Counted from the first letter of the stretch, positions 1 through 5,527 are shown. The stretch: DNA of 5,810 nucleotides from Endomicrobium sp. (GCA_031264895.1 JAISDI010000126.1:1-5810), one strand, 5' to 3'. Notes: generated by a model from the letters alone, not told the origin. Translations and numbers: made by a program.

Positions 1-1
1 T

Positions 2-235
2 TACAGAGCCATAAAAAAAGAAGGTTTTGTTCTGGCAATGATAAAACCGCAATTTGAACTGGAACCTTTCGAAATCAAAAAAGGCGTAGTAAGAGACGAA
101 AAACTAAGACAAAAAGCCATAAATAAAATCAAAACTTTTGCCTTGACGCAAGGTTTCAAAATAATCTCCGAGTCCGACTCCGCCATAAAAGGCCCTAAAG
201 GCAATCTTGAACATTTTGTCCTATTACAAAAATAA
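2..235 (+). CDS. tlyA: TlyA-family rRNA (cytidine-2'-O)-methyltransferase, C-terminal part only (5' end outside window)
   Basis: The frame is open from base 2, so the visible 77 codons are the tail of a longer gene; the ATG at 38 is internal. The family (TlyA, once called hemolysin A) is an S4-domain plus Rossmann-fold SAM-dependent methyltransferase that 2'-O-methylates cytidines in 16S and/or 23S rRNA. Seen here: the 'AMIKPQFE' strand (visible residues 12-19), the 'KGVVRDEKLRQKA' segment, and the terminal 'GPKGNLEHFVLLQK'. In characterised TlyA proteins the Lys of IKPQFE and the Glu of GN-x-E belong to the K-D-K-E catalytic tetrad; both are present (visible K15 and E70). The N-terminal S4 domain, the SAM-binding motif and the first two tetrad residues lie outside the window, so full integrity cannot be judged. 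The stop is TAA at 233-235. The family call rests on recognised motifs and is fairly secure; the rRNA target sites are not determinable. Confidence 0.88.
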   Translation, partial: YRAIKKEGFVLAMIKPQFELEPFEIKKGVVRDEKLRQKAINKIKTFALTQGFKIISESDSAIKGPKGNLEHFVLLQK

Positions 236-246
236 AGTTTATTTTT
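228..246. terminator. Perfect AT-only palindrome over the tlyA stop codon, possible weak terminator
   Basis: AAAAATAAA-G-TTTATTTTT is a perfect 9-base inverted repeat around a single G, overlapping the last codons of tlyA and ending in five T. It has the shape of a hairpin with a U-tract but no G:C pairs in the stem, so the hairpin would be weak. It may end tlyA transcription inefficiently, or be chance in AT-rich DNA. Confidence 0.25.
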
Positions 247-267
247 AGCTTTACAATTTAATATAAT
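238..267 (+). promoter_or_regulatory. Candidate sigma-70 promoter of the DUF3990 cassette
   Basis: A consensus -10 hexamer TATAAT lies at 262-267. A weak -35-like TTTATT at 238-243 sits 18 bp upstream. Initiation about 7 bp downstream of the -10 would fall at or next to the ATG at 274, predicting little or no 5' leader. The TTTACA at 250-255 is too close (6 bp) to serve as a -35. TATAAT arises easily by chance in DNA this AT-rich, so confidence is moderate. Confidence 0.45.
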
Positions 268-273
268 TATTTC

Positions 274-753
274 ATGAAACTTTATCATGGAAGCAACCAA
301 ATCATACTTCAGCCCAGATTGCTAAAACCTACTCATCCGATGGATTTTGGACAAGGCTTTTATACCACAACAAATTATGCTCAGGCAGCCGCCTTTGCAA
401 AAAAAATTGTCAAATGGAGAGGCGGTACGGAAACGGTAAGCATATACGAGCTTGGAAAAGTTCCGTTAAATTTCAAAATAATACATTTTAAATATCCCAA
501 CAAAAAATGGCTGGATTTTGTCGTAAATAACCGTTTAGGTAAAGATGTTTCCGAAAAAGTTGATATTATTACAGGGCCTGTTGCCAATGACGATGTTTAC
601 GGAGTGGTCGAAAGCTATGAAATGGGCGACTATACGGAGCAAGAGGCCTTGAAACGTTTAAAAGTAAAAAAGTTATTTAATCAATATGTTTTCAAAACGC
701 AGGAAGCCGTAAATCTGTTAAAATTTTTGGGAGGCGAAAATGCCGGTATCTAA
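274..753 (+). CDS. DUF3990 family protein, ADP-ribosyltransferase-like (putative toxin/effector)
   Basis: 159 residues, a complete single-domain protein with no signal peptide or membrane segment, so probably cytoplasmic. Family hallmarks seen: N-terminal 'LYHGS' (residues 3-7), 'DFGQGFYTT' (24-32) followed by 'QAAAFAKK' (37-44), the central 'GPVANDDVYG' (101-110), a 'YTEQEALKRLK' helix (120-130) and 'NQYVFKT' (136-142). This is the DUF3990 pattern, which I understand to be related to the ADP-ribosyltransferase fold. On that reading H5 and Y30 would be NAD-contacting residues and Q137 would sit near the position held by the catalytic Glu of classical ARTs; this mapping is inference. The start at 274 gives the family's usual N-terminus, but no Shine-Dalgarno sequence precedes it. 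The gene overlaps the next by 14 nt, and the two downstream DUF3791-like genes are typical partners as I recall. It is probably the effector of a toxin-antitoxin-like module; target and activity are unknown. Family call good, function tentative. Confidence 0.8.
   Translation: MKLYHGSNQIILQPRLLKPTHPMDFGQGFYTTTNYAQAAAFAKKIVKWRGGTETVSIYELGKVPLNFKIIHFKYPNKKWLDFVVNNRLGKDVSEKVDIITGPVANDDVYGVVESYEMGDYTEQEALKRLKVKKLFNQYVFKTQEAVNLLKFLGGENAGI
729..734 (+). promoter_or_regulatory. Shine-Dalgarno of the second cassette gene, inside the DUF3990 reading frame
   Basis: GGGAGG, 5 bases before the ATG at 740. It lies inside the end of the DUF3990 gene and fixes the start of the next gene, making a 14-nt coding overlap and suggesting coupled translation. 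Confidence 0.65.
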
Positions 754-988
754 TAAAAAATATTCAATTATTCTTTGGCGGATTTCCCGGCAGTTGACGG
801 AACTTATAATGAAATCTTATAAAATAAATTTCAAGCAGGCGGTAAAATTATTATTTACTTCAAAAACTTATGCAATGCTTGAAGACGAAAGTAATAAACT
901 TTGGCATTTCAGCGCTTTGTTCTTATTTAAAGTTTTAGATAATGAACAAAAAACAGGATTATTTGAAATGCCGGAGGTAATACTTTGA
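740..988 (+). CDS. Small DUF3791-like protein (putative antitoxin or partner of the DUF3990 protein)
   Basis: 82 residues, predicted soluble and mostly helical. Residues 8-26 form one helix-like stretch. Residues 29-66 carry the recognisable core with 'FKQAVKLLF' and 'SKTYAMLEDESNKLWHFS'. The tail 'EQKTGLFEMPE' (69-79) matches my recollection of short proteins encoded beside DUF3990 genes. Aligned without gaps to the third cassette gene, residues 34-69 share 9 of 36 positions, including a His (H56 here, H47 there), so the two appear to be diverged copies of one small fold. The start ATG is preceded by a strong GGGAGG. The 5' end overlaps DUF3990 by 14 nt and the stop overlaps the start of the next gene. 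It could neutralise the ART-like protein or be part of its complex; no DNA-binding motif is obvious. The DUF family is likely, the molecular role is inferred. Confidence 0.65.
   Translation: MPVSNKKYSIILWRISRQLTELIMKSYKINFKQAVKLLFTSKTYAMLEDESNKLWHFSALFLFKVLDNEQKTGLFEMPEVIL
973..977 (+). promoter_or_regulatory. Shine-Dalgarno that selects the TTG start of the third cassette gene
   Basis: GGAGG ending 7 bases before TTG at 985. There is no in-frame ATG nearby, and the DUF3791 homology-like sequence begins directly after this codon, so the TTG start is well supported. The TTG overlaps the TGA stop of the previous gene as TTGA. Confidence 0.7.
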
Positions 989-1236
989 AGAATATAGAAA
1001 AATATACACTGCTTTTGCTGGAAAAATACAGAATGCTTTCCGGCCTAAATGCAATTGCAGTTTATGAACTTTTCGAAAAAAAAGGTATCTTTGATTATAT
1101 TGACGATACGTTTGAGGCCATACATACGCAGGACACTAATTTAATAGTCAATGAAATCGATGAAATTATCAAAAAAAAGAGTGGGACAAAATATAAAAAA
1201 CCAAAAAATAGAACATTTCAAAAATCTTTTCAATAA
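985..1236 (+). CDS. DUF3791 family small protein (putative antitoxin or partner), TTG start
   Basis: 83 residues. Residues 3-63 match the DUF3791 pattern as I know it: a helix 'YTLLLLEKYRMLSG', then 'AVYELFEKKGIFDYIDDTFE' and 'AIHTQD', ending in 'NEIDEIIKKK'. These proteins are short, helical and commonly found next to DUF3990 genes. After the core there is a strongly basic extension (residues 64-83, rich in Lys with Arg and no acidic residue) that could contact nucleic acid or be disordered; I do not recall it as part of the family core. Translation begins at TTG behind a GGAGG site, and the start overlaps the stop of the upstream gene (TTGA), a usual arrangement for coupled expression in fixed stoichiometry. 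Hand counts give about 31% G+C over 1021-1200, low even for this window. Family call fairly good, antitoxin role inferred from neighbours. Confidence 0.75.
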   Translation: MKNIEKYTLLLLEKYRMLSGLNAIAVYELFEKKGIFDYIDDTFEAIHTQDTNLIVNEIDEIIKKKSGTKYKKPKNRTFQKSFQ

Positions 1237-1276
1237 AAAAAACAGCTTATAAAATTAGTGTAAATCCATATTTTAT

Positions 1277-1310
1277 ATAACTTTCTTGGAATATATTCCG
1301 GAAAAGTTAT
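1277..1310. repeat. Imperfect inverted repeat between the cassette and leuS
   Basis: The arms ATAACTTTCTTGGAAT and ATTCCGGAAAAGTTAT flank a 2-base centre. They pair as a 16-bp stem with two T-G wobbles and one C-A mismatch; the core GGAATATATTCC is a perfect palindrome. No T-run follows on either strand, so it is not a convincing intrinsic terminator. It could be a protein-binding palindrome, an RNA hairpin at the 3' end of the cassette transcript, or a small repeat relic. Confidence 0.45.
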
Positions 1311-1385
1311 GACAATATTGGAATTTGAATATAAAACTTTAAGGCATTTCATATTGTAAATTACGTTATAAAAGCTTTGGCAGCG

Positions 1386-1416
1386 TTGTGTACTATATCG
1401 TATTTTTTGGTATAAT
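1386..1416 (+). promoter_or_regulatory. Extended -10 promoter for the leuS-lptE-holA operon
   Basis: TGGTATAAT at 1408-1416 is a consensus extended -10 element (TGnTATAAT), which reduces the need for a -35. The best upstream match is TTGTGT at 1386-1391 with a 19-bp spacer, which is poor. Predicted transcription start is about 1423, giving a 5' leader of roughly 39 nt with GAGGG (1451-1455) as ribosome binding site, 6 bases from the ATG of leuS. The leader is far too short for a T-box, so leucine-responsive control of that type is not supported. Confidence 0.6.
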
Positions 1417-1461
1417 CTAAAAATTAATAATATTAAATAATATTTATTTTGAGGGAAAATC

Positions 1462-3900
1462 ATGACAGATTACAATCATTCTGAAGTTGAAAAAAAATGG
1501 CAGCAGAAGTGGAGCGATAACGGGACTTTTAAAGCATCGGAACAATACGGAAAAGAGAAATATTATTGTCTCGTAATGCTTCCTTATCCTTCGGGAAACT
1601 CGCATATGGGGCATGTTCGCAATTACAGTATCGGAGACGTTTTTGCGCGTTTTCATAAAATGAAAGGTAAAAACGTCATGCATCCTATGGGATGGGACGC
1701 TTTTGGGCTTCCTGCGGAAAACGCCGCGATCAAAAATAAAATTCATCCTGCCAAATGGACAAAACAAAATATAGCCCGTATGAGAGAACAGTTTAAAGTT
1801 CTCGGAATTTCTTACGATTGGGACAGGGAAATAGCGTCGTGCGATCCGGATTATTATAAATGGAATCAATGGCTTTTTATAAAAATGTGGGAAAAAGGGC
1901 TGGTGTTTAGGAAAAAGGCGAATGTAAACTGGTGTCCGTCGTGCAATACGGTTCTTGCAAACGAACAGGTTTCCGAAGGCGTATGCTGGAGATGCAAAAG
2001 TCATACTGAGCATAGAGATTTGGCGCAGTGGTTTATAAAAATTACCGATTATGCCGACGAACTTTTAGAAGGCCACAAACAGCTTTCCGGCTGGCCGGAA
2101 CAGGTTTTGTCTATGCAGAAAAACTGGATAGGAAAATCTTACGGCGCAGAAGTTGATTTTTCAATAAGCGCTTCAGACAAAAAGCTAAAAATATTTACAA
2201 CTCGTCCGGATACGCTTTTTGGGGCGACTTTTATGGTTGTTGCGCCCGAACATGAGATAATAAAAGAACTTCAGCCCAAGATAAAAAATTGGGACGAAGT
2301 CGCAAAATATATAATAGAAAGCGGGAAAAAATCAAATATAGAAAGATCTTCAAGCAAAGAGAAAACCGGCGTAAAACTTGAAGGCGTAAACGCCGTAAAT
2401 CCCGTAAACGCAAAAGAAATACCTATATTTGTTGCGGATTACGTTTTGACGGGATACGGAACCGGCGCCATCATGGCCGTTCCAGCTCATGATCAGAGAG
2501 ATTGGGATTTTGCAAAAAAATATAATATTGAAATTATTGAAGTAATCAAAGGCGAAAAATCGGACATAACAAAACAGGCATACGAAGATGAAGGCTCGCT
2601 TGTAAATTCCGGACAGTTCAACGGCATAAAATCTGAGGAAGCTTTTGACATAGTTTCAAAATGGGTTGAAGAACAGGGTTTCGGAAAGAAAACGGTTAAC
2701 TTTAAATTGAAAGACTGGCTAATTTCAAGACAGAGATACTGGGGAACGCCTATCCCGATGATACATTGCGAAAATTGCGGAACGGTTCCGGTTCCTGAAA
2801 AAGATTTGCCCGTAACACTTCCCGAAGATGTCGAATTTACCGGCGAAGGCGAATCTCCGTTAAAGTCCAGCAGTGCTTTTGTGAACGTAAAATGCCCGAA
2901 ATGCGCAGGCGACGCCAAACGTGAAACCGATACGATGGACACTTTTGTAGATTCTTCGTGGTATTATGCAAGATATTGCGACGCGCATAATGATAATGTT
3001 CCTTTTGACAGCGCAAAAGGAAATTACTGGATGCCTATAGACCAATACATAGGCGGAATAGAACATGCGTGTATGCACTTGATATATTCGCGGTTTTGGT
3101 ATAAAGTCATGAGGGATTTGGGCATGGTTTCAACCGACGAGCCGTTTATTAACTTGTTAACTCAGGGAATGGTTACGCTAGGCGGAAGCGCTATGTCAAA
3201 ATCAAAAGGAAACATAGTCAGTCCGGACGAAATAGTAGAAAAATACGGCGCGGACACAGCAAGGCTTTTTATTTTGTTTGCCGCTCCTCCGCAAAAACAG
3301 CTGGATTGGTCACCCGACGGAATTGAAGGCTGCCGGAGATTTATTAACAGAATCTGGAGACTTTACGATTTGGTAAATACAAAATCGCAAAATTCGGCGG
3401 CGGATAAAGATAAAACGGAAATACTGAGAATAATGCATAGTACTATAAAAAAAGTTACCTGCGACATAGAAAAAGAATTCCAGTTTAATACGGCGATTTC
3501 GTCGGTTATGGAACTTGTAAACGCATTATACGCTTACAAATATCACGGAAATGACGGCGGTATATCGCTTGAAGCTTATAAAACTGCCGTTCTTTTGATG
3601 GCTCCTTTTACTCCGCATTTATGCGAAGAGGTATGGGAAAAACTCGGCAATAAAGATTTCGTATCTTCACACAAATGGCCTGAATTTGACGAAAAGTTAA
3701 TTGAACGCGACATCGTTGAAATACCGGTGCAGATAAACGGAAAGCTTAAAGGGAAAATCATTGTTTCTGTAGAATCCGGCGAAGACGAAGTCAAAAAAAT
3801 TGTCATGTCCGACGAAAAAATATCGCAAAATCTCGCAGGCAAACAGATAATAAAATTCATATATGTAAAAAATAAGATTGTTACGCTTGTTATAAAATAG
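1462..3900 (+). CDS. leuS: Leucyl-tRNA synthetase (class Ia)
   Basis: 812 residues, full length for the compact bacterial type (E. coli about 860, Bacillus about 804). It charges tRNA-Leu with leucine in the cytoplasm. Order of parts: catalytic signature 'PYPSGNSHMGH' (41-51, the LeuRS form of HIGH); a Cys4 zinc ribbon C158/C161/C175/C178; the CP1 editing domain with 'TTRPDT' (246-251) and 'GTGAIMAVPAHDQRDWDF' (333-350), whose Asp (D347) is the conserved editing residue; 'WLISRQRYWG' (419-428); a second Cys4 set C436/C439/C478/C481; 'HACMHLIYSRFW' (535-546); the signature loop 'AMSKSKGN' (577-584); the anticodon-binding domain; and the C-terminal domain starting near 'VQINGKLKGK' (756-765). 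The leucine-specific insertion that precedes the signature loop in some bacteria is absent. Odd point: the loop reads AMSKS rather than KMSKS. Editing residues are intact, so post-transfer proofreading is expected. The ATG follows GAGGG, and the N-terminus 'MTDYNHSEVEKKWQQKW' is typical. First gene of the operon. Confidence 0.98.
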   Translation: MTDYNHSEVEKKWQQKWSDNGTFKASEQYGKEKYYCLVMLPYPSGNSHMGHVRNYSIGDVFARFHKMKGKNVMHPMGWDAFGLPAENAAIKNKIHPAKWTKQNIARMREQFKVLGISYDWDREIASCDPDYYKWNQWLFIKMWEKGLVFRKKANVNWCPSCNTVLANEQVSEGVCWRCKSHTEHRDLAQWFIKITDYADELLEGHKQLSGWPEQVLSMQKNWIGKSYGAEVDFSISASDKKLKIFTTRPDTLFGATFMVVAPEHEIIKELQPKIKNWDEVAKYIIESGKKSNIERSSSKEKTGVKLEGVNAVNPVNAKEIPIFVADYVLTGYGTGAIMAVPAHDQRDWDFAKKYNIEIIEVIKGEKSDITKQAYEDEGSLVNSGQFNGIKSEEAFDIVSKWVEEQGFGKKTVNFKLKDWLISRQRYWGTPIPMIHCENCGTVPVPEKDLPVTLPEDVEFTGEGESPLKSSSAFVNVKCPKCAGDAKRETDTMDTFVDSSWYYARYCDAHNDNVPFDSAKGNYWMPIDQYIGGIEHACMHLIYSRFWYKVMRDLGMVSTDEPFINLLTQGMVTLGGSAMSKSKGNIVSPDEIVEKYGADTARLFILFAAPPQKQLDWSPDGIEGCRRFINRIWRLYDLVNTKSQNSAADKDKTEILRIMHSTIKKVTCDIEKEFQFNTAISSVMELVNALYAYKYHGNDGGISLEAYKTAVLLMAPFTPHLCEEVWEKLGNKDFVSSHKWPEFDEKLIERDIVEIPVQINGKLKGKIIVSVESGEDEVKKIVMSDEKISQNLAGKQIIKFIYVKNKIVTLVIK

Positions 3901-3906
3901 GAGGAG
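3898..3906 (+). promoter_or_regulatory. Shine-Dalgarno of lptE overlapping the leuS stop codon
   Basis: TAGGAGGAG: the leuS TAG stop forms the first bases of a near-perfect Shine-Dalgarno sequence, with only 8 bases between leuS and the lptE ATG at 3909. Ribosomes ending leuS would sit on the lptE initiation site, favouring coupled translation. Confidence 0.7.
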
Positions 3907-3908
3907 TA

Positions 3909-4502
3909 ATGAAAAAGATTTTATTTTGCGCGTTTTCTGCGTTTTTGTTAATGTCGTGTGCGGGCATTTATGACCCTGCCCCGCAGCTTTTGCCGGAACA
4001 CATAAGAAAGGTTTACGTAAAGCCTATAATAAACAATACGAACCAGTACGGGCTTGAGGCAAAATTTACAAATGCCATTGTAGACGAAATTTTAAGGGAT
4101 GGCAGGCTTTCTTTGGTAAATTCCGCAGACGAAGCCGACGGAGTGTTGACGGGAACGATAAAAAAATATATTTTACAGCCTTTGACATACGACGCCAACA
4201 TGGTTACCGAGCAATACAAACTCTGGATCATAACAAGCGTTTCGCTTGTCGACAGGGAAAATAACGTTACCCTCTGGACTGAACCGAATCTTGAAGGCAT
4301 ACAGATTTATCTTGACGCCACAAAGAGAAGAAGTTCAATGTCTTCCAGCTCTATGGGCGGAAACTTTGACGACAGCGAAGGCATGACCGAAGAAGAAGCA
4401 AGAGAACTTATCTGGGAAAAACTGTCGCGCAATATAGTAAAACGCACTATTAAAGGTTTTGGTTCCGTCAGCAGCGCTTCCGAAAAAAAGGTGCCGAATT
4501 AA
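3909..4502 (+). CDS. lptE: LPS-assembly lipoprotein LptE-like
   Basis: 197 residues. The N-terminus is a lipoprotein signal: 'MKK', a hydrophobic stretch (4-15) and lipobox 'LMSC' (14-17), so the mature protein should begin at lipidated C17 with A18 next, which favours the outer membrane. After the lipobox comes the LptE-type fold: 'HIRKVYVKPIINNT' (31-44), a helix 'LEAKFTNAIVDEILRDGRL' (49-67), 'ADGVLTGTIKKYILQPLTYD' (76-95) and 'KLWIITSVSLVDRENNVTLW' (104-123). LptE plugs the LptD barrel and helps place LPS in the outer leaflet. Primary sequence is poorly conserved in this family, so the call rests on lipobox, strand-helix pattern and position between leuS and holA, as in E. coli. A Ser/Met-rich, then acidic, segment (142-164) interrupts the fold near the C-terminus and may be a loop. 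The stop TAA is 5 bases before holA. Confidence 0.85.
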   Translation: MKKILFCAFSAFLLMSCAGIYDPAPQLLPEHIRKVYVKPIINNTNQYGLEAKFTNAIVDEILRDGRLSLVNSADEADGVLTGTIKKYILQPLTYDANMVTEQYKLWIITSVSLVDRENNVTLWTEPNLEGIQIYLDATKRRSSMSSSSMGGNFDDSEGMTEEEARELIWEKLSRNIVKRTIKGFGSVSSASEKKVPN

Positions 4503-4507
4503 TAAAA

Positions 4508-5527
4508 ATGGCGTTTATAAAATTTCAGGATTTTAATAAACTTATATCTTCAAAAAAATCTTCCTCCGTATATTTGTTTGCGGGGGAAGAATCTTATCTT
4601 ATAGATTCATGCCTGAAAAAGCTAAGCTTAGCTCTATCCGTAGACGATTTAAACAGAGAAGTCTTTTATGCTTCAGATTCGTCTGCGGAAGATATTTTAA
4701 ATGCCGTGCAGACTCTTCCTTTCCTGAGCGAAAAAAGAGTAGTTATCGTAAAAGCCGTCAATAAAATGAAAGCTGTCGACGCAGAAAGGCTTTCGGATTA
4801 TCTTTCGAATGTCATCGATACGTCCTGTTTGATACTTTTATATCCCGACAACTATAAAAAAGAAACAATAGCAAAAAGAAAAGAATTGATAGGCGAATGC
4901 TCGTCATCAAAAAACTGTGTGGCCGTCGATTGCCGCAAACAGTACGAAAGCGAAGTAAAAGAGTTCATCAAATCGGAATTTACGGCAAAAGGTAAAAGCG
5001 TTTCTTTTGATGTAATTTCGAAAATAATAGATGAAAACGGCGCTGATTTAATGAATATTTCAAATGAAATAGAAAAATTGTGCCTCTTTGCCGGAAAAAA
5101 CAAAAAAGCCGTTACCGAAGACGACATAGAACAAACGAGCGGTTATACGAAAGAAGCCAATGTCTATGCTCTGGCTTCGGAAATCGAAAGTAAAAATATA
5201 AAAAAAGCCATGTTTATTTTGGAAAAGCTTCTTGCCGAAGGTGGCGACTCGGTCATGATATTATCGACAATATCGTCGACCGTAAGAAAACTCTTAAACG
5301 CCAAAAGCATGATCGAAGAAAAAGGAATGTCAAATACTGAAACCGCCGCCGCCCTGAGAATCCATAATTATTTTGCAAAAGCTTTCTTTTCAAATCTGAC
5401 AAAACACAGCATAAAAAATCTCAAATCCTCATTAAAAGTAATACTAAAAGCCGACACTGCAATCAAAACCGGTGCCTCAGACGCAATATCTTCTCTTGAA
5501 AAAATCATCCTATCAGTTTGCAGATAA
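4508..5527 (+). CDS. holA: DNA polymerase III, delta subunit (clamp loader wrench)
   Basis: 339 residues, close to the E. coli delta length (343). Delta opens the beta sliding clamp within the clamp-loader complex. Seen: the N-terminal family motif 'VYLFAGEESYLID' (21-33), which stands where other AAA+ subunits have Walker A but lacks GKT, as expected since delta does not bind ATP; 'QTLPFLSEKRVVIVKAVNKM' (68-87), the loop-plus-strand block that in delta leads to the clamp-binding region; 'CLILLYPDN' (107-115); the lid-domain helix 'ADLMNISNEIEKLCLFAG' (179-196) then 'VTEDDIEQ' (202-209); and the C-terminal helical collar domain (from about 215) with 'NIKKAMFILEKLLAEGGDSV' (230-249). The start gives the usual N-terminal spacing to the YLFAGEE motif. 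No strong Shine-Dalgarno is present; the nearest is AAGGTG (4488-4493), 14 bases upstream inside lptE, so expression probably relies on coupling to lptE. Low yield would suit a subunit needed in few copies. Confidence 0.95.
   Translation: MAFIKFQDFNKLISSKKSSSVYLFAGEESYLIDSCLKKLSLALSVDDLNREVFYASDSSAEDILNAVQTLPFLSEKRVVIVKAVNKMKAVDAERLSDYLSNVIDTSCLILLYPDNYKKETIAKRKELIGECSSSKNCVAVDCRKQYESEVKEFIKSEFTAKGKSVSFDVISKIIDENGADLMNISNEIEKLCLFAGKNKKAVTEDDIEQTSGYTKEANVYALASEIESKNIKKAMFILEKLLAEGGDSVMILSTISSTVRKLLNAKSMIEEKGMSNTETAAALRIHNYFAKAFFSNLTKHSIKNLKSSLKVILKADTAIKTGASDAISSLEKIILSVCR

Noticed and set aside
1..300. Minus-strand 99-codon frame at the left edge
   Set aside because: Opposite the tlyA tail, which has clear family motifs and catalytic residues; the minus-strand product is unrecognised.
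1423..1461. T-box or leucine leader-peptide control of leuS
   Set aside because: The predicted leader is about 39 bases, with no room for stem I or antiterminator and no Leu-rich leader peptide.
1230..1463. 77-codon minus-strand frame filling the gap before leuS
   Set aside because: It starts over the leuS start codon, is very AT-rich with Tyr/Ile/Phe-heavy composition, and would run against the extended -10 promoter. Low-complexity chance frame.
1636..1660. HMGH instead of HIGH in LeuRS as a mutated active site
   Set aside because: HMGH within PYPSG..HMGH is the normal form in bacterial leucyl-tRNA synthetases.
1444..2013. 189-codon open frame on the minus strand within leuS
   Set aside because: Lies wholly opposite the HMGH and zinc-ribbon coding part of leuS; its product has no recognisable domain and reads as the reverse-strand shadow of a conserved gene.
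2493..2942. 149-codon minus-strand open frame within leuS
   Set aside because: Shadow of the editing and second zinc regions of leuS; no family resemblance and no ribosome site or context.
4568..4606. Degenerate Walker A in HolA as a sign of inactivation
   Set aside because: The delta subunit characteristically lacks ATP binding; YLFAGEESYLID is the normal family sequence.
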